Shown: positions 60,909 through 63,992 of the stretch, piece by piece | Layout of the letters: every line of letters begins with the position of its first letter | How positions within the stretch are numbered: the stretch's first letter is position 1 | DNA from: Dietzia sp. NCCP-2495 | GTDB lineage: Bacteria > Actinomycetota > Actinomycetes > Mycobacteriales > Mycobacteriaceae | Reading direction: 5' to 3' | Assembly (NCBI RefSeq): GCF_026011735.1 | Contig: NZ_BRVN01000017.1 | Coordinates: 1 to 63,992, forward strand | DNA length: 63,992 bases | Notes under the pieces: model-generated | Told to the model about the DNA's origin: nothing | The model's input: the letters and a program-made list of their open reading frames with translations, nothing else | Databases searched by the model: none | Position numbers and translations under genes: made by a program

Positions 60909-61484
60909 ATGTCCACCGATGTTCGATTCGAGTCCACCCGGCGACGGCTCAACGGCCAGCAGGCCGAGACCGTCGACCGCCTGACCGCCGCCGCGGTGGG
61001 GGAGCTCCGGGAGAAGGGCCCCGACGGCCTGGCCGTCCGCGCCGTCGCCGCCCGGGCGGGCGTTGCCCCGGCCACCGCGTACACCTACTTCTCCTCCAAG
61101 GGGCACCTGATCGCCGAGGTGTTCTGGCGGCGACTCGAGGCGCACACCACCACGGCGCCGGAGGACGGGTCGACCGCCGACCGGGTGGTCGCGGTGCTGC
61201 GTGACGTGGCCATGTTGGTCGCCGACGAGCCCGAGCTGTCCGCGGCGGTCACCGCCGCGCTCCTGGGGGACGACCCGGAGGTCTCCCACCTGCGGCTCCG
61301 GATCGGCGTCGACATCCGTCACCGCCTGGAGGCGGCGCTGGGTCCGGGGCACGACGACGAGGAGGTGGTGCACGCGCTCGAGATGATCTACGCCGGCGCC
61401 CTCGTCAGGGCAGGTATGGGCTACGGCTCCTACCGGGACATGGCAGACGCGATCGAATCCGCCGCACGACTGATCCTGAGGTGA
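60909..61484 (+). CDS. TetR family repressor (Rv0767c-like)
   Basis: 191 aa. N-terminal HTH with GLAVRAVAARAGVAPATAYT and YFSSKGHLIAEVF (about residues 38–70), then a helical ligand-binding domain. ATG 60909 lies two bases after the second operator. Its stop overlaps the P450 GTG by four bases, so it is cotranscribed with the rightward arm, suggesting autoregulation. Confidence 0.9.
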   Translation: MSTDVRFESTRRRLNGQQAETVDRLTAAAVGELREKGPDGLAVRAVAARAGVAPATAYTYFSSKGHLIAEVFWRRLEAHTTTAPEDGSTADRVVAVLRDVAMLVADEPELSAAVTAALLGDDPEVSHLRLRIGVDIRHRLEAALGPGHDDEEVVHALEMIYAGALVRAGMGYGSYRDMADAIESAARLILR

Positions 61485-62710
61485 CAGAACCCGTGACCAC
61501 CGCATCCGCTTCGCCGCTGATCTTCAGCCCCTACGACTACGACGTACACGAGGACCCGTATCCGCTCTACGCCCGTCTCCGGGCCGAGGCGCCCGTCTAC
61601 CACAACCCCGAACTCGACTTCTGGGCCCTGAGCAAGCACGCCGACGTGCGCGAGGCCTTCCGCGACCCCGAGGTTTTCTCCAGCGCCATGGGCGTCTCCC
61701 TCGACCCGGCCGCCTACGGGCCGCACGCCTACAAGACCATGTCGTTCCTCGCCATGGACGACCCACGCCACGCGCGCCTGCGGCGGCTCGTCAGCAAGGG
61801 CTTCACCTCCCGCCGGGTGGACGCCCTGAGCGAGGGGATCGAGAAGATCTCCCGCCAGTACTGGGACGAGTGCCTGCAGCGCGCCCGCGAAGGGGAGGCG
61901 TTCGACTTCGTCGACAACTACGCGGGCAAGCTGCCCATGGACGTCATCTCCGACCTCATGGGCGTGCCCGAAGCGGACCGCGCGGAGCTGCGCCGCCTGG
62001 CGGACCTGGTCATGCACCGCGAGGAGGGTGTCCAGGACGTTCCCGAGGACTCGATGGTCGCCGCTCTGGACCTCATCACCTACTACCAGGGCATGGTCGA
62101 CGAGCGCCGCGCCTCGAGGACCGAGGACCTCACGTCGGCGCTGATCGACGCCGAGATCGACGGCGAGAAGCTGGACAACGACGAGATCCTGTCTTTCCTG
62201 TTCCTCATGGTGGTGGCCGGCAACGAAACCACCACCAAACTCCTGGCCAACTCCCTGTTCTGGGCCCACGAGCACCCCGCGCAGTCCCGCCTCGTTCTCG
62301 ACGATCCGGAGCTCGTCCCGCAGTGGGTGGAGGAGACCCTGCGGTTCGACACCTCGAGCCAGATGGTCCTGCGCACCACCACCACCGAGACCACGGTCCG
62401 CGGCGTGACGATCCCCGCGGACCAGAAGGTCCTGCTGCTCATCGGATCGGCCAACCGGGACGCGGAGGTGTTCGTCGACGGTGATTCGTTCGACCTGAAC
62501 CGGGACACCGCGGGCAGCCTGAGCTTCGGGCAGGGACCGCACTTCTGCCTGGGCGCGCACCTGGCGCGCCTGGAGGCGCGCATCGCGTTGGACATGATCT
62601 CCCGGTCGATCACCGGCTACGAGCTCCTGCCCGGCGCCGAGCGGGTCCACTCCTCCAACGTCCGCGGGTTCGCCCACCTGCCCGTGAAGGTCGAGGTGCG
62701 CGACCGATGA
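61481..62710 (+). CDS. Cytochrome P450, CYP123-like
   Basis: 409 aa. I-helix oxygen-binding motif VVAGNETTTKL near residue 246, K-helix EETLRFDTSS, and haem-binding FGQGPHFCLGAHLARLE with the Cys at about 355. Placed next to TetR as cyp123 is in M. tuberculosis. The start GTG overlaps TetR and the stop overlaps the SDR gene. Substrate unknown. Confidence 0.88.
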   Translation: MTEPVTTASASPLIFSPYDYDVHEDPYPLYARLRAEAPVYHNPELDFWALSKHADVREAFRDPEVFSSAMGVSLDPAAYGPHAYKTMSFLAMDDPRHARLRRLVSKGFTSRRVDALSEGIEKISRQYWDECLQRAREGEAFDFVDNYAGKLPMDVISDLMGVPEADRAELRRLADLVMHREEGVQDVPEDSMVAALDLITYYQGMVDERRASRTEDLTSALIDAEIDGEKLDNDEILSFLFLMVVAGNETTTKLLANSLFWAHEHPAQSRLVLDDPELVPQWVEETLRFDTSSQMVLRTTTTETTVRGVTIPADQKVLLLIGSANRDAEVFVDGDSFDLNRDTAGSLSFGQGPHFCLGAHLARLEARIALDMISRSITGYELLPGAERVHSSNVRGFAHLPVKVEVRDR

Positions 62711-63501
62711 GCCTGCGGTTCCCGGCCCAGGCCGACCCCTCCACCCGACCGGCACTGGTCACCGGTGCCTCCTCCGGGATCGGGCGGGCCTGCGCCGAGG
62801 CGCTCGCGGCGCTCGGGCACCCCGTCGTGGTGGGCGCCCGCCGCGTCGACCGACTCGATGAGCTCGTCACCACCATCCGCGAGGCCGGGGGACAGGCCAC
62901 CGCCTGCCCGCTCGACGTGACGGACCCCACCTCGGTCGCCGGCTTCCTCACCGCCGCCACCGACGCCTACGGGGAGCCCGAGGTGCTCGTCTCCAGCGCG
63001 GGGACACTCATCATGGCGAGGGTCTGGGAGATGGACCCCGATGAGTTCGACGGGCAGATCGACATCCATCTCAGATCCGTGCAGAGACTGCTCCACGCGG
63101 TGATGCCGGGCATGATCGGCCGCCGCCGCGGCGACGTCGTCGTCATCGGTTCCGACGTGGCCTACACGGCGCGCCCCCGCTCCGGGGCGTACGTCGCCGC
63201 CAAGGCCGGGCTCGAGGCGATGGCCGTCCAGGCCCGCCGCGAGCTCGAGGGCACTGGGGTGCGCCTCGGCGTGGTGCGGCCCGGACCCGTCATGACCGAG
63301 ATGGGCACCGAGTTCGACCCGGCCACCGCAGAATCCGTCATCAACGACTGGGTGCGCCACGGCTTCGGCCGCCACCCACGCATGTGCAAACCCGCCGACC
63401 TCGCGCGAGGGGTCACCGCCATGGTGTCCATGCCGCGCGGCGCACAGATCACCGAGCTGGAGATCCAGCCGGAGGCACCCATCGAGGAGGACTACTCGTG
63501 A
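62707..63501 (+). CDS. Short-chain dehydrogenase/reductase (Rv0765c-like)
   Basis: 264 aa. VTGASSGIGRACAEALAALG at the N-terminus, Ser in VIGSDVAY, Tyr/Lys in SGAYVAAKAGLEAMA. Coupled by four-base overlaps to the P450 before it and CYP51 after it, so the three products probably act on related substrates. Confidence 0.9.
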   Translation: MSLRFPAQADPSTRPALVTGASSGIGRACAEALAALGHPVVVGARRVDRLDELVTTIREAGGQATACPLDVTDPTSVAGFLTAATDAYGEPEVLVSSAGTLIMARVWEMDPDEFDGQIDIHLRSVQRLLHAVMPGMIGRRRGDVVVIGSDVAYTARPRSGAYVAAKAGLEAMAVQARRELEGTGVRLGVVRPGPVMTEMGTEFDPATAESVINDWVRHGFGRHPRMCKPADLARGVTAMVSMPRGAQITELEIQPEAPIEEDYS

Positions 63502-63992
63502 CCACCAACGACGACACGACCGACGTCGCCACCCTTGCCGAACCGGGGCGGGTCTCCGGGGGCACCGGCGAACTCGGCCACATGGACGAGCTCCGTGAGG
63601 ACCCCATCGGCCTGTTCTGGCGGGTCCGCGAGGAGTGTGGCGACCTGGGGATCTTCCGGATCGCCGACCGCGACATCTGCCTGGCCTCCGGCGCCGCCGC
63701 CAACGAGGCCTTCTTCCGGGCGCCCGACGAGTCGCTCGACCAGGCCGCCGCCTACCCGTTCATGACCCCGGTCTTCGGTGAGGGCGTCGTCTTTGACGCC
63801 AGTCCCGAACGGCGTTCCGAGATGCTCCACAACACCGCCCTGCGCGGGGAGCACATGCGCCAGCACGCCGTGACCATCCCGCGCGAGGTCGAGCGGATGG
63901 TGGCTGAGTGGGGTGACGAGGGCGAAATCGACCTGCTCGAGTGGTTCTCCGAACTGACCATCTACACCTCCTCGGCGTGCCTCATCGGACCC
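63498..63992 (+). CDS. cyp51: CYP51, sterol 14-alpha-demethylase-like P450, partial
   Basis: First 165 residues; the gene runs off the window end. The sequence matches the CYP51 N-terminal half: RVSGG, DPIGLFWRVREECGDLGIF, YPFMTPVFGEGVVFDASPER (B-C region), LTIYTSSACLIG. The I-helix and haem motif lie beyond the window. The GTG overlaps the SDR stop. A ferredoxin gene follows cyp51 in M. tuberculosis and is expected next. Confidence 0.9.
   Translation, partial: MTTNDDTTDVATLAEPGRVSGGTGELGHMDELREDPIGLFWRVREECGDLGIFRIADRDICLASGAAANEAFFRAPDESLDQAAAYPFMTPVFGEGVVFDASPERRSEMLHNTALRGEHMRQHAVTIPREVERMVAEWGDEGEIDLLEWFSELTIYTSSACLIGP

Noticed and set aside
59361-61505. 714-codon frame as a long aldehyde dehydrogenase
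   Set aside because: The N-terminal part is antisense to tetR and crosses the operators; GTG 60836 gives the normal family length.

Overview
The window is high-GC actinobacterial DNA from the mycolic-acid order Mycobacteriales. Gene order closely follows Mycobacterium tuberculosis in several separate blocks (menD–Rv0556–mgtA–menG–menJ–polyprenyl synthase; thrT–metT–had–trpT–secE–nusG–rplK–rplA; rplJ–rplL–mceG–rpoB–rpoC; the CYP51/CYP123 block Rv0764c–Rv0771). The C50 carotenoid cluster with a fused cyclase/elongase gene, which is not a mycobacterial trait, points to the genus Dietzia or a close relative. The genus call is an inference from gene content, not a database match.

Layout. 0–7.4 kb: menaquinone and isoprenoid genes with a mannosyltransferase (menD, membrane protein, mgtA, menG, then the divergent reductase menJ and a polyprenyl diphosphate synthase). 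7.6–10.8 kb, minus strand: molybdate uptake operon modA-modB-modC led by a HTH/TOBE regulator; then YajQ and tRNA-Tyr. 11.7–17.7 kb: crtE-crtB-crtI-lbtA-lbtBC, translationally coupled, facing a GT2 glycosyltransferase. 17.9–25 kb: tRNA-Thr, tRNA-Met, a 52-codon ORF, hadA-hadB, tRNA-Trp, secE, nusG, rplK, rplA, a lipid kinase on the opposite strand, and rplJ-rplL behind an L10-type leader. 25.1–36.8 kb: mceG followed directly by a complete mce operon (two YrbE permeases, MceA–F, two Mce-associated proteins), inserted between rplL and rpoB. 37–44.8 kb: rpoB and rpoC.

45–48.3 kb: a tightly coupled trio (GT4 glycosyltransferase, SAM methyltransferase, alpha/alpha-barrel protein) whose function I cannot assign; this is the best candidate for an undescribed pathway. 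48.3–52.8 kb: single genes (LLM-family oxidoreductase, SDR, pirin, acetyltransferase, AhpD-like protein, YccF). 52.8–56.3 kb: an AAA+ ATPase and VWA protein pair. 56.4–64 kb: a methyltransferase, then a divergent catabolic block governed by a TetR regulator: leftward aldehyde dehydrogenase, SDR, hydroxyisobutyrate-type dehydrogenase and a carboxymuconolactone decarboxylase-like protein; rightward CYP123-like P450, SDR and CYP51 (cut by the window end).

The most unusual non-coding content is a set of repeats in the gaps between convergent genes: a nested palindrome at 56297–56434 whose unit recurs near 7470–7500, a direct-repeat-flanked double hairpin at 52148–52311, and 25-bp tandem duplications that span the stop codons of two genes. 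A GACGACAAC microsatellite occurs in at least three genes and is read in different frames. No CRISPR array, insertion sequence, prophage or rRNA gene was seen.
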